NCBI RefSeq assembly: GCF_037975245.1
Contig: NC_092582.1
Span: 25,954,077 to 26,018,076, forward strand
Direction: 5' to 3'
From: Apostichopus japonicus
Lineage: Eukaryota > Echinodermata > Holothuroidea > Aspidochirotida > Stichopodidae
DNA length: 64,000 nt
Both the position numbers and the translations under genes were made by a program. How positions within the stretch are numbered: position 1 is the stretch's first letter; the number at the start of each line of letters is the position of its first letter. This document shows, piece by piece, positions 26,001 through 36,050 of this stretch. Under the pieces are notes generated by a model that ran no database searches, was not told the DNA's origin, and saw nothing but the letters and a program-made list of their open reading frames with translations.

Positions 26001-29000
26001 ACAAAGATCAAGTACAAGGCAGAATAGTGATGGCCCAGCGAGGAAATTGTATGTTCATTGAAAAGGTAACAATTATTACTATCTTCCAGTAAATTGATGA
26101 CTGAAGCCACCCATCAGATGGCCCTGGTGTCATAATTAATATCACCAGACAGATCCCATCAGTCAGGAGTAGATACAAGAATAATTGTCACAATCCTGTT
26201 ATGAAGTAATGGAATTGACCAGATATGACTAAAGATGATAAAAAATGACATCAGATATCCCTGCTTCTTTAAGGATGTGATCTCCTTAACGCTAATCCAT
26301 TAAATTATTCTTAATAAATTCTAACAACTTAACCGACCATGTTTTTTCATCAGCATGTGAACAACAGAACATCTTTGATGTGTTTTAATACCATTTTCCC
26401 TTTGAAAAATTTGTAATGTGAATGGGAACATGTCATTTCAGGACACAAAATTATCACGTTTTTCCCTGTTGAGTTTTATGTTGCATCTTAGGAACTGACC
26501 TAATGGTCTTTTTATTAGACTTAATAGTTCAGTCACTTTAATTGATGAGCCTCAGCTGTTTAATGGGTTAACAATTAAAAATGTTACAGATCTACAAGCT
26601 GGGGGGCTAACACTGTTTTTGAAAGAGTGTCGACAAAAGAGAATTTTTTGCCTGAAGCTGCTCATCTTTTAAGCGATCACGATATTGTTAGACTTGCTCA
26701 CCACTGATGACCTGAGTTTGAATCACTCAGTCTTCAATAATACTTCTGTTCTGTAAATGTTTGTTATTTTTCACAGGAATATGAAAATAAATCTTGACAA
26801 TCTCGCACAGGACCAGAACTGTTGGTTCTGCTACTCATTGGTTCCTTAATTGGAAATCTTTAAGTGTTTTAAGTTTTCCTTGCTGATTATTTTGTGTTAT
26901 TTTCAGGCTAGAATATTGGAGAAGCTCGGTGCTCTGGGAGTGATAATAACGGACAACAATGAATCGTCCAGCAGTGATACCTCTGCAACATTTGCAATGT
27001 CTGGGGACGGCACAGATGATGTCAACATTGGGGTTGTGTTCCTGTTCTACAAGGAAGGAAAGATTCTAGTGGATGCCTTGCAGAACAACGCAAGAGTGGA
27101 TGTCGTTGTCGTAGATAAGGCTAAGTCAGCTGGTAAGATGAAATCTTGAGTAAACTTTGATGTTGAGTACTTAACTAAGAACTGAGTACACTTTGATGTT
27201 GAATAATTTACTAAGAACTGAGTACACTTTGATGTTGAGTACTTTACTTAAAGCTGAGTACACTTTGATGTTGAGTAAGTTGTTAAAACTGTATTTACTT
27301 TGATGTTGAGTACTTTACTGAGAACTGAGTGCACTTTGATGTTGAGTACTTTACTGAGAACTGAGTGCACTTTGATGTTGAGTACTTTACTTAAAACTGA
27401 GTGCACTTTGATGTTGGGTACTTGACTTAAAACTGAGTACACTTTGATGTTGAGTACTTTACTGAGAACTGAGTACACTTTGATGTTGAGTACTTAAATG
27501 AGTACACTTTGACGTTGAGTACTTTACTGAGTACCCTTTGATGTTGAGTACTTTACTTAAAACTGAGTACACTTTGATGTTGAGTACTTTTCTTAAAACT
27601 GAGTGCACTTTGATGTCGGGTACTTTACTTAAAACTGAGTACACTTTGATGTTGAGTACTTTAATGAGTTCACTTTGACGTTGAGTACTTTACTGAGTAC
27701 CCTTTGATGTTGAGTACTTTACTTAAAACTGAGTACACTTTGCTGTTGAGTACTTTACTTAAAACTGAGTACACTTTGCTGTTGAGTACTTTATTTAAAA
27801 CTGAGTACACTTTGATGTTGAGTACTTTACTGAGTACACTTTGATGTTGAGTACTTTACTGAGTACACTTTGATGTTGAGTACTTAACTTAAAACTGAGT
27901 ACACTTTGATGTTGATCACTTTACTTAAAACTCATTACATGATGAGTACAGTATATAACCTCACTTCCCCTACTGTGCTATTTCCTGCCATTTCATACCT
28001 GAAGCATCACACCCTTCCCTCTTACATCTGTATAAGGTACCATTTATAGAGTATTTGGGTGCTAGCTTCAATTCACAACCCTCCCTGTAACATCTATATA
28101 AGTTACCTTTTCTAGAGTATTTGGGTGTTAGTTGCATATGACAACCCTTCCTCTAATTAGCCACAAGATATAATTATATTAAATGTTTTATGGTCTCTAA
28201 GTTTTACATTGTAGATGCTTGTGCAGTCTTTTTGTAACATAAATCAGACCAACATTGCTTCTGAATGTGCTCAAGGACTTCAAGTGAAAAACCAAATCCC
28301 TTTAATATCTCTTGATAACCTAAACATTATGTTTATTGTGTGTTATTCATCACTTATGTATCTATTTCAAGTCATCTGAAGTTGTCATGGACAGTAATAT
28401 GCAAAGCTTGAAAAATTGTGTAATGTTGAATATCAGGTTATTTATAGCCCTCCACTCCCCCACAAACTATGTTCTATTTTACTCATTTCAAACAATAAAG
28501 CATGTCAGTAACACTCCAAACATGTTGATTCATTTTGTCTTTTTCATTTTCTTTCAACGTCAACCCTTACAGATGAGATCAACATCCTCGACATACAGCT
28601 GCAAATGGACGAGCGTCTGGGAATTGCACCAGTGAGGGCCAATGTGGGCACACCAGATGCCAGATATTACCAACAAGATGACGGAGGTGCAGCTATCCCC
28701 TCTGGAGGACCTCAGAGTGAGGGGCTACAGACCACTCTACCTCGTCAACCTACAGACAGCACATCTCAGGGAGGTATGATGCCTGATGAGGTGGAACTGG
28801 CTGGAATAAAACTCAGCGAGGGCAGCATCACTGCAGATGCATCACAGGATGAGGACGCTGCCGTGATAGAAGAGGGCAGCAAACAGACTAGTAAACCAGA
28901 CAAAGTCTTTGTGAACGTTGACAACGTGCAAGACTTACTGCAGTATGCAGGACTGGAGGCCGATTTATATTTAGTTAACAACCACCAAAATAAACTGGAA

Positions 29001-29573
29001 GAAGGGAGAGAGATCTATTCCAAGGTCAGTCCACAGGAACTGCAATTAAGGATGGAGAAAATACTCTTCAAATATATGGCCTCGGATAAGGGGAGAACTT
29101 ACCAACAGGACCAGCAGAGGTCCAAGGATGGGGGCTTAGAGAGCACCTCAGTGGGGGGTATAGTAGCCCCCGAGGACATGGATTTAGTCCTATTACAAAT
29201 ACAAGAAGAATTTATGAAACTAGAAAGTATACAAAATGCATTTCAAAATCTGAATCCAAACCAAGAGGCATCCATTCCAGATTATAGCGGAGCGGTCAAC
29301 GAGGTGGACGGAGTTCCCAACAGTGCAATCAAAGGTGATGAACACGCTGGCAGTCAGTCAAGTATAGAAGATAGAACAACTAGGCAAACAGTAGGTCTTT
29401 CATCCAGGGGAGAGGCGGGGGGTGACCCCGCACCCCTCAGCAGAGTCGAATTATTACAGAAACGGAGGGATGAGATCAGAGAAGAATTGAACAGACAACA
29501 CAAAGAGAATATAGCTTCCCAGGAGAACAGGAGGACTGACAAAACAGTAGAGAATAAAAAACAGGAGCTTTAA
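10937..29573 (+). CDS. EDEM3: EDEM3-like ER alpha-mannosidase-like protein, complete 20-exon gene
   Basis: Coding exons: 10937-11043, 13938-13983, 14627-14727, 15481-15633, 16030-16183, 16876-16998, 17859-17964, 18768-18865, 19365-19490, 19967-20050, 20929-21012, 21210-21334, 21801-21969, 22580-22755, 23142-23277, 23630-23711, 24656-24774, 25946-26065, 26907-27132, 28573-29573. All introns are GT-AG and all phases close, giving 3336 nt and 1111 residues. Order: signal peptide (1 to about 25), GH47 domain (about 40-485), linker, PA domain (about 628-775), polar tail, C-terminal KQEL. The GH47 plus PA plus KDEL-like layout is specific to EDEM3 among the EDEM proteins. Known role of the family: trimming mannose from misfolded glycoproteins in the ER lumen to direct them to ER-associated degradation. 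Vertebrate EDEM3 is about 930 residues, so this one is longer, mainly in the tail. Exon 10 uses a weaker GTTAGA donor. Confidence 0.93.
12952..13666. repeat. Inverted repeat pair in EDEM3-like intron 1
   Basis: Positions 12952-12969 and 13649-13666 are exact 18-bp inverted copies (GGGTCAGATCCAAAACCT). Between them TTATGGACGGAA-like motifs recur (12979, 13338, 13511, 13527). This could be a small foldback element about 730 bp long; no target duplication was found. Confidence 0.45.
13938..21969 (+). CDS. EDEM3: EDEM3-like exons 2-13: GH47 mannosidase domain
   Basis: These exons encode residues about 37-492. Conserved GH47/EDEM motifs appear in order: [10 protein letters not shown] and GRVRG (54-70), [10 protein letters not shown] (88-97), FEDAV with the presumed acid residue Glu107, NTTTG sequon (Asn178), DTCTACAG (202-209, two cysteines), [18 protein letters not shown] with presumed catalytic Asp272, [11 protein letters not shown] with Glu384, GSHEDRMDSF, and FTTEAHLLP with the calcium-ligating Thr470. 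Residue roles are assigned by analogy with ER mannosidase I. All catalytic positions I could check are present, so activity is plausible, although EDEM-family enzymatic activity generally needs redox partners. Confidence 0.93.
14738..15140. repeat. Tandem repeat, about 92-97 bp, at the 5' end of intron 3
   Basis: Four copies of a unit that includes CAGTTATACACAGCCTATAC and AACAGAGCTCTTAGAAACAT; the latter marker falls at about 14818, 14915, 15007 and 15099. The first copy starts about 10 bp after the exon 3 donor and contains a short (TA)n expansion. A second, unrelated array of GTAGATGTA/GGTGTAATGT motifs follows at 15245-15392. Confidence 0.85.
15610..15808. repeat. Exon 4/donor tandem duplication, about 47 bp x 4
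   Basis: The last 24 bases of exon 4 plus its donor (AGAGTACTTGG|GTAAGTA) and about 20 bases of intron recur at 15623, 15670, 15716 and 15764, spaced 46-48 bp. Each copy keeps a GTAAGT donor. The first copy is the real exon end. The minus-strand frame through this array is an artefact. Confidence 0.92.
17931..18285. repeat. Exon 7/donor tandem duplication, 52 bp x 7
   Basis: A unit starting ATAAATATTCATACAG, running through GGGACTGGGTTAGGAG and the GTAAGT donor to GTTGAATTTGT, begins at 17931, 17983, 18035, 18087, 18139, 18191 and 18243, with an exact 52-bp period. The first copy contains the coding end of exon 7 (to 17964). Intronic copies keep an AG before, and in most cases a GTAAGT after, an 18-bp exon-like piece. 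Confidence 0.95.
23657..23986. repeat. Exon 16/donor tandem duplication, 110 bp x 3
   Basis: GGAATGAAGTTTATGCAGGA occurs at 23657 (inside exon 16) and 23767, and with one change at 23877, an exact 110-bp period. Each copy holds 55 bp of exon 16 coding sequence, a GTAAGTCC donor, and 55 bp of intron. The copies are nearly identical, indicating a recent event. The intronic copies lack the exon's acceptor and first 27 bases. Confidence 0.95.
24656..27132 (+). CDS. EDEM3: EDEM3-like exons 17-19: protease-associated (PA) domain
   Basis: Three exons encode residues about 624-778. Recognisable PA features are the strand [18 protein letters not shown], the segment [32 protein letters not shown], and a closing [16 protein letters not shown] domains usually serve substrate or partner binding rather than catalysis; in EDEM3 the domain follows the mannosidase. 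The intervening introns contain the 55-bp minisatellite (intron 17) and the intron after exon 19 contains another. Confidence 0.92.
24779..25540. repeat. 55-bp minisatellite at the start of intron 17
   Basis: About 14 copies of a 55-bp unit containing TGATGGCCATCAAACCTGAA and CAGTAGCTGTATGATAATAC, with several 49-bp variants that lack TCAGTA. It begins within the first few bases of the intron: GTGAGTATGGTAATACTG at the donor resembles the unit. GATGGCCATC is itself a short palindrome. The array may be mis-sized by the assembly. Confidence 0.95.
27148..27935. repeat. 24-36-bp minisatellite at the start of intron 19
   Basis: About 25 copies of a unit whose core is CACTTTGATGTTGAGTAC followed by a variable TTTACTTAAAACTGAGTA or shorter linker. 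It starts about 16 bp after the exon 19 donor. Higher-order blocks (for example 27480-27560 and 27660-27740) are themselves duplicated. The minus-strand frames with repeated [10 protein letters not shown] are by-products of the 36-bp unit. Confidence 0.95.
28573..29573 (+). CDS. EDEM3: EDEM3-like exon 20: long polar tail with KQEL retrieval signal
   Basis: The final exon adds 333 residues and a TAA stop. It is low in complexity, rich in Glu, Asp, Gln, Ser and Gly, with one more structured stretch (about [19 protein letters not shown], then [20 protein letters not shown]) and a charged helical end with many Arg, Glu and Lys residues. The last four residues, KQEL, are a variant of the KDEL ER-retrieval signal found at the end of vertebrate EDEM3, which supports both the frame and the stop. 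The tail is poorly conserved in this family, so its length is not evidence of error. Confidence 0.9.
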
Positions 29574-31620
29574 CTTAGATTAATATGATTAGGATGATGT
29601 TAAGGAATCCATTATGGTGTTCAATGGATGGTTCTAGTTTGTTTAAAAATCATGATGGATACAGGAAAGAATAGAGTTATATATGTATATGCTGTCCTTG
29701 ACAAGTGCAGATATTATCAAATAAGTTGAATCTGTGAAGAAACTTTCATAGTTGTCATTTGAAGATGGGGAATACAGTTACTCAGTGAAATTAATTTATT
29801 ATGTAGCTATGATTAATATTATTTTACAAGACAGAAATAAGTATTTAGTATTGTTTAAAAGAGTGAGTTGTAAGACTTGAACGTAGAAAGGTATAGGATA
29901 TACTTTTAATGAAATTTTACATCACAGGCACAATGAAGTTATGTAAATAATCAACCTAAATGAGTTGAGTTAAAGGGCAGCAAAGTCGCTTTTTTAATTT
30001 TATTTATTAGAGTACAAAGTTATAAATTATAAAGAGTGTAATTTTTGTTTGTTTAAAAGACACCAGTTTTGGAGATAATTAATATAACATTTTCTGTAAA
30101 CATAACCAACATTTTTATATTCCATACCCTTATTTTTAAATTTTTCACCTATGTCGACCTGAGGTTATCCATCCCAAAATAAACTTTGTGATTAGTTCCA
30201 TTGATTATAATCTATAGGTTCCATCCACTTAATACTGGATGTGTCAAAGGTCAACTTTCTGTTGGGATGTATATATTTGTTATGTAATATTCTCACATAA
30301 ATGGAGACCCTCAATCTAAATAAAATCTCTGTTTGGGAACAACCATTGGAATAATCCTAATTAACTAATTAATTCCAATACAAAAGGTTTTGTGTTCCAC
30401 AAATTTAAGTTAATTTCTCTCTGGAGTCTTCTACAACCTTTGAGGTTTCTATCTGTAATTTAAAACTATTGTTTAATACTCACTGAAAATATTGAGTTCA
30501 AACAATCTTTTTCTGTTATAAAATTTGTATACTTTTGCGATTTATATATAAGATGATAGTGTTGTTGTGATATGGGATTATCCATAACCAATGGATTGAA
30601 TATTTCATTTACCCAATGCAGATGATATCGCAGTAACTTATTGATAAATGCACTTTCTTGCTGTAAGTTATCTCTAGTTTTATTGATTGATACTGAGTTC
30701 CTTTGGTAGAATAATCTATGATGTTAGGCTTGATTGTAAAATGAACTGACTACCTGCCAGTAAACTCTGTTGCATTTTTGATCTTCAAATTTGGCGGTGT
30801 TTTGCTCAGGCAAATCTTTTCCAAAGGATATTGCGAGCAAAGTCATATCTGGTTATGTTTATCACTATATGGTTATATTGCAACAACACTGATCAATATT
30901 ATAATAATATTCATAAGGAAGCAGTCCTATACATTTTCGTACATCTATTCTCATCTGCTCCTATGGTTCTAAGGTTAAGTACAAATGATATTACACCTGT
31001 GTAAGCATCTTGTATTCAAGAAACTTCCTGGGATTGCAGGAACTTCAAAATTCAACTTTTGTTTTAATTACAAGTGAAATTAAAAGCTTATTTGCTTTCT
31101 TGACGACACAGTGTGTGTATCAAAGTATTTTGGATCATCATTAATCCATTTATTTTTCCAAAACTTGCATTCTTGCTTAATCTCAATTAAATCTTTGTTA
31201 AATTTATTTTGGTGCTAATAAATTTTTTGGACTTAGTTTACAGAAGAAATTGGGAAAAGGGGAATTTTGTTGTTGTTGAAAAATGTTGAAGTTGAGATGA
31301 GGTCTTTAAAGGATTTGGTAATATGCAATGTGTAACAGCTATTAATCATGGTCGAATTCATCTAACTAGTGCTTAACTGTGTTTTGTATAAAATGGTTTA
31401 TTCATAGTTATCCTTATTATATTTATCCTGTGAAATTATCCAAGGAAACATATTTAAGACTTGAAAAAATTCATGTTTTAATTCATTTTAAGTTTGGTTA
31501 ATTAGTGGGTTAATTAGTTTGTAAGGATGTAATAATAAGTAGATTTAGTGTATGTTGATGTCAAAGGGTGACTTTAGTCTTGACATGTTTTAGTCCAATA
31601 AATAAGAACAACATGGTTGT
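29574..31620 (+). other. Probable 3' UTR of the EDEM3-like gene
   Basis: After the stop the sequence is AT-rich and has no exon-like frame. AATAAA polyadenylation signals occur at 30178-30183, 30319-30324 and 31597-31602; the last is followed by a T/G-rich stretch (ACATGGTTGTTTTGC). Which is used cannot be told from sequence. Confidence 0.45.
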
Positions 31621-33860
31621 TTTGCTAATAGTCATACCTCATTAACACAAATATGATTTTCTTCTTATATTAAGTATGTCTAAATTTCTGAAGTTCTTTG
31701 TGATAATTAAGCATCGCTTCTATTTACGGTGCATAATGTAAGATGTATATTTTAGATTATCTATTATCGAGGAGAGTGTCATGAAGTGTGTTGTGTGAAA
31801 TTATTTGTCATCAAAATAAGTTAGTTTTGTATTTGTCTCAATGTCTTATGTGTACTAAATTGTGATTAAATTAGCTTGGTTTGGTGCTATATTGGAAGGA
31901 CAGTTCATTTGATAATTTAAGATAGTCATCAATCAATGTATTTATGACTCGTCGTTATCCAGTGGGCTCATTCATCAAGAATCATTTCAATCGAAGATAG
32001 ACGTAAAAGGTAACAGACAGACAGACAGACACACAAACACACACACACTCAAAGACACATAAACACCCCCTGTATGTGAGTTATCAACAGTTTTTATATG
32101 TAATAACATGTTATATTTTGTGGCCTAGTACAACCTTTCTTATAAATACAGTTGTGAAGCAGGAATCTTTGTTTCACTCAACTATAATAAATCAAGCAAA
32201 GAAGCCTAGCCTACCCAAGGAAAGACATTTTGGTCACAAAACTGTCATGTCAATTTGAAATATAGAAGAACTTTTTTTTCTGTGTTGCCCCTGCTACCCT
32301 TAAACCAGCATATGTCAACTCATTTGTTGGTCTCCTCTCAAAGTTTGGTTTGTTTTTATTGTATCCTTCTAATCTTTACTCAGTTTTTATCTTTCAAAAG
32401 TGTTCATATGGCCCATGGTTACAACATAATGTCTATAAACATTACATTTCCAGTGTTTTCTTTTGTTCCTGTTTCCTAGCATTTTATTCATTTTTTAAAC
32501 GTTAGTAAAAAAAAAACTTGCTCATTTATTTCATTGTTTTATCTTGATTATTTAGTGTACAGTCTTAAGTCAAATTTAATTTAATTTAATTTTATTGAGA
32601 TATCTTGTTTGACTATGTAACATTATAACAGGATACACATATATTTCATCAGGCATCGTCATGTCTCAAGTCATCAGATGAACATGAATGGAACACTAAT
32701 GTCATGACTGATACTCTAAATGTTTTCAATTTTTTTCGAAAACATTATTATGTTTGTAAGACTTTCCACTCCTTGCAGAGAAAGTATTCCCTGCACAGCC
32801 TTATTTGCACTTAAGAATCGGGCCAAAAACCATGGTTGTTACAATGCTCCATTAACGTGTGAATTTTGGTAAGAAGTGGGAAAAAAGTGTTGAAAGAAAC
32901 CAGCCACTGCTGAAGCCTCCAATGTTGGACCTGAGCAGTTTTGAAAATTGGTTCCTCTACAAGAATCTATTGATTCCTGTATTAGTTACTGATTTCTGTA
33001 CTGTTTTAGTAGTGCTTCTTGTATTGGTTACTGTACTAATTCATCACTAGTTCCTCACTAGAACCATCACTGGTTCCTGTGTTGATCCCTGTACTGATTC
33101 TTGTACTGGTTGTTTTACTGGTTCTTGTACTGCATCATGTATTGATTCTAGTATTGTTCCGTTAGTGAATAGGGCACTGATTGCTTTACTGATTCTTGTA
33201 CTGATCCTTGTACTGATTCTTGTACTGGTTGCTTAATTGATTCTTGTACTGATCCCTGTACTGATTCTTGTGCTGGTTGCTTTACATATTTTGGTACTGG
33301 TTCCTGTACTGGTATCCAGACATATAGGAGCGTTAAATTAAACACTAAAATATCTGAGTGGAAAATACTTTGAGATTGGCTGTTGAATACTTCAAGTTTG
33401 AACAATACTGAACACTGTTGGACTTTATAGCATATTGGAGGATTATGTTTCTGGCCTCTAAATTATGAGAATATCATTAGATGTTTGCATGCTGTCATAA
33501 CCCTAAAGAGTTTTCACATATGCTAAGCATATGTTATGATTAAATAATTGTTGTCTTATTAGTTTAGGTAGATGGTTAATTAATACATTTTAAAATCACT
33601 TTTAAATTGGTTCTGTTCTCAGATCTTGTGTTGACTCACCAGATTGGGTAGTGGAAAGTAGAAGGGGTGTCTTAATTCATCTTGATACAAACGCCTGTTT
33701 TTAGTGTAGGGGTGGCAGTGGTGGGGTTATTGCCCTCAAGACCTTCACTTTATTTTCAGTTTTTTCAATTTTGGCCAAAATTATTGCAAATATTTTAATT
33801 CGACAATAATTATTTAAGAAGGCATTTTATGCAGCTGGTTTTATTAACGCCATTATATTT
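31621..33860. other. Intergenic with simple repeats
   Basis: No gene seen. A short (GACA)n/(CA)n tract is at 32010-32055. Between about 32960 and 33320 there are repeated units of TTCTTGTACTGGTT and TACTGATTC with 18-bp-based spacing. The minus-strand frame with repeating VQESVQGSVQES residues at 33180-33320 is produced by this repeat. Confidence 0.6.
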
Positions 33861-33876
33861 TATGGATGGTGGTTTT

Positions 33877-34160
33877 CAAGGGCGGCGGAACCGGGGGGCC
33901 ACAGAGGGCACGTGCCCCCCACTTTCCTCAGGTTAAAAATGTGCCCTTTATCTACATAAAAATTGAGGGGTCTCAAGTTAGCAAGAGGCCAGGGAACCAG
34001 AATGAACGACCACTCGGGAAGGGCCGTTTCCATCTGGTGGCGCTCCGCTCAGATAGTCGTGCATACAACATCAGTCCAATCGATTTTCTGCAAAGTGCCC
34101 TTTGATGTCGGTGCCCCCCACCCCCCCCCCCCCAGATTAAAAGTGCTTCCGCCGCCCGTG
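33877..34160. mobile_element. hAT-like MITE with CAAGGGCGGCGGAA ends, 284 bp
   Basis: It starts CAAGGGCGGCGGAACCGG and ends CTTCCGCCGCCCGTG. The flanking 8-mers GTGGTTTT (33869-33876) and GTGGATTT (34161-34168) match at 7/8. It is an inverted, internally shortened relative of 36769-37417: it lacks about 318 bp of that element's interior and the right half of the core module. Confidence 0.85.
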
Positions 34161-34534
34161 GTGGATTTTGAACGGGATGGAGGTTAGGGGTGAGAAGGGG
34201 GTGTTTGGGGGATGGGGGATAGATACGCAATTGCTATTGTTTGTAATAGCTTTGATTAGCTCATGTGACTATTTTCATAACATTGATGCTATGAAGAACT
34301 TCCTGTATCAAATTTTTCCTCATCTTGTTCATTCGTCTATTAGTTCTCGGATATACTACAATATCTCTGATTTATCCCTCATGAAATGAAACTTCAAGTT
34401 AGTTTTATTTAAAGAGCCCATGAAGTGGACGTTTCTGAGTCCGTTCATGCATTCCCTTGCAAGACCAAATGCTTTACCACGATACCAAATTTGATCGTCC
34501 GAGATCCCGAAATTGTATTTTCCGAATACCCCGC

Positions 34535-34575
34535 TTATGACGTCAGAGTGGGAACCCATTCGACTTCCGGGTTTT
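34535..34575 (+). promoter_or_regulatory. CRE-like and ETS-like sites upstream of THAP fragment
   Basis: A perfect TGACGTCA lies at 34538-34545, followed at 34563-34571 by ACTTCCGGG. Both are common proximal promoter motifs, located about 130-165 bp upstream of the THAP ATG in a patch richer in CpG than its surroundings. Function is inferred only. Confidence 0.35.
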
Positions 34576-34701
34576 GTGTGTGTACACAGTATCATGCACT
34601 ACTCGCGTAGTGTTGGTACTGTGAGTAGTATACTGTAAATCAACACTTAAATTAGTCGATATATATTATAGTCCTTGGAAAAAATACATTTCATTCGGAA
34701 A

Positions 34702-34899
34702 ATGCCCGGTAGATGTCTTGTCGGAGGGTGTAGTAATACCAATAAACATGGTTTCTCGCCTCACAAGTTCCAGAAGAACGCGAAAACGAGGAGACTTTGG
34801 ATTCACTTTGTGCGAAATACACGGTACGATTTCGCGCAATCGGTATCAAGCCAGATCTGTAGTGGTCACTTCGCCGATGACTCAGTTTCTATCATTTAG
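34702..34899 (+). pseudogene. THAP-domain fragment, interrupted downstream
   Basis: Sixty-five codons from ATG to TAG show the start of a THAP zinc-binding DNA-binding domain: MPGRCLVGGC with Cys5 and Cys10, a basic KNAKTRRLW segment with the conserved Trp, and QICSGHF with Cys53 and His56, completing the C2CH set. The domain usually continues for another 20-30 residues to an AVPTI-like motif; here a stop intervenes. A transposon is inserted 15 bp after the stop, and possible continuation sequence resumes beyond it (35875-36050). THAP domains occur in transcription factors and P-element-type transposases, so this may be a domesticated gene or transposase relic. A short exon with unannotated splicing is less likely. 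Confidence 0.6.
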
Positions 34900-34914
34900 T
34901 TTTGGGGAAAGAGA

Positions 34915-35874
34915 CATAGGCGTAGGAGGCGGGGGGGGGGGGGCTGGGGGACTGCAGCCCCCCAACCAATCATTTTGGTGAAAATTCGGGCAATATGCTT
35001 AGAATTTTTCGGGCATCTACTGAAAGAATAATAATTTGCAATGTGTTTTTCAATATTTTGGTGAAAATTCGGGCAATATGCTGAGAATTTTTTCGGTCAC
35101 CTACTGAAAGAATAATAATTTGCATTTTTTTTCCAATTTTTTTTTGGTGAAAATTTGGGCAATATGCTGAGAATTTTGCGTGCACCTACCAGTGGCGGAG
35201 CGTCCATACAGTCAAAGGGGGCGGATGCCCCCTGACGGACTCAAATGGACTGCTGGCGCCCTTTCAGCTTTTTACCACTTTTTAGTTATTCGCGATTATT
35301 GACTTTTTTATTGCGCTCTCAAATACCTATTGACATTTGTCACATTTTGCTGGTGCAATTTTCTGACAAATGGCGATGACATCTATTTATTCTTCGTTTA
35401 TTTGCAAATTAGCAAGGCCCGGCAAGGGTCATTTCTGGCGATCTAGGGAGTAACTTTACTCAAAAAATTTCTGTACGCTCCGCGCCAACCTGTGGTGGCG
35501 CTCCGCTTAGATAGTGTCAAAAGCGCCCCTACAGACCATTCTCCCCCCCCCCCTGGCCAATACCCCCTAGCTCCGCCACTGGCACCTAGTGAAAGATGAA
35601 GAATTTGCAATGTGTTTTTCAATGGTTAAACTTATATTATTATTATTATCATTATTGTTGTAACGACTTCCCCAATAATTTTAACCAATATGGAAGGGTA
35701 ATAACACGGAAAATGATTTTATGTTATTGGCAGGTGATGTAATAACTGATGGATGCCTATATGATATGCACATTGACATGTGGAACGCGCGCGGAGCGCG
35801 CGAAAAAAAATTGGTTATATTTTTCGGGCAAGTCGTTACAGCCCCCCAAATCAAATGAGGCTCTTACGCCTATG
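34915..35874. mobile_element. hAT-like element, CATAGGCGTA ends, perfect 8-bp target duplication
   Basis: The element is 960 bp including a nested insertion. It starts CATAGGCGTAGGAGG and ends CTCTTACGCCTATG. The direct repeat GAAAGAGA flanks it exactly at 34907-34914 and 35875-35882. It contains an array of about 80-bp repeats (34975-35180: GGTGAAAATTCGGGCAATAT, then GAAAGAATAATAATTTGCA), the nested MITE 35190-35581, and a GCGCGC palindrome near its right end. No transposase. Confidence 0.88.
35190..35581 (-). mobile_element. hAT-like MITE with CAGTGGCGGA ends, nested copy
   Basis: The 392-bp copy lies in the opposite orientation to 4305-4681. It starts CAGTGGCGGAGCG and ends AGCTCCGCCACTG. 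Flanking 8-mers GCACCTAC (35182-35189) and GCACCTAG (35582-35589) match at 7/8. The core module is at 35472-35515. It is inserted inside the repeat array of the 34915-35874 element. Confidence 0.88.
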
Positions 35875-35882
35875 GAAAGAGA

Positions 35883-36050
35883 AACTTGGGCATCTTGTTA
35901 AGGAGGAAATTCTCCCCGGCAAGTTTCAAAAAATTAAAATTTTCTTTTCAGTTCCACTGGAAGACGATCAACCAGGTCCGTCTAGACAATTTCATCAGCC
36001 AACCGTCGAAGCCGAACCTAGCCTTAGTGAACACACCCCAACACCAGCGT
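35883..36050 (+). pseudogene. Possible continuation of the THAP-containing sequence
   Basis: Immediately after the transposon, one frame reads KLGHLVKEEILPGKF and then a Pro/Ser/Glu-rich segment, DDQPGPSRQ to EHTPTPA, before a TAA. This resembles the basic end of a THAP domain followed by a linker. Removing the insertion does not itself give one open frame from the THAP fragment because of the upstream TAG. Assignment is weak. A TTTTCTTTTCAG acceptor-like site lies at 35939-35950. Confidence 0.3.

Noticed and set aside
27248-27644. Minus-strand frames with repeated [10 protein letters not shown]
   Set aside because: They arise from the 36-bp minisatellite of EDEM3-like intron 19.
28766-28981. 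Minus-strand 71-codon frame
   Set aside because: Antisense shadow of EDEM3-like exon 20, whose frame is supported by phase, composition and the KQEL end.
33148-33405. Minus-strand frame with repeated VQESVQGSVQES-like residues, possible repeat protein
   Set aside because: It is generated by an 18-bp-based tandem repeat; no splice or start context, and the repeat continues out of frame.
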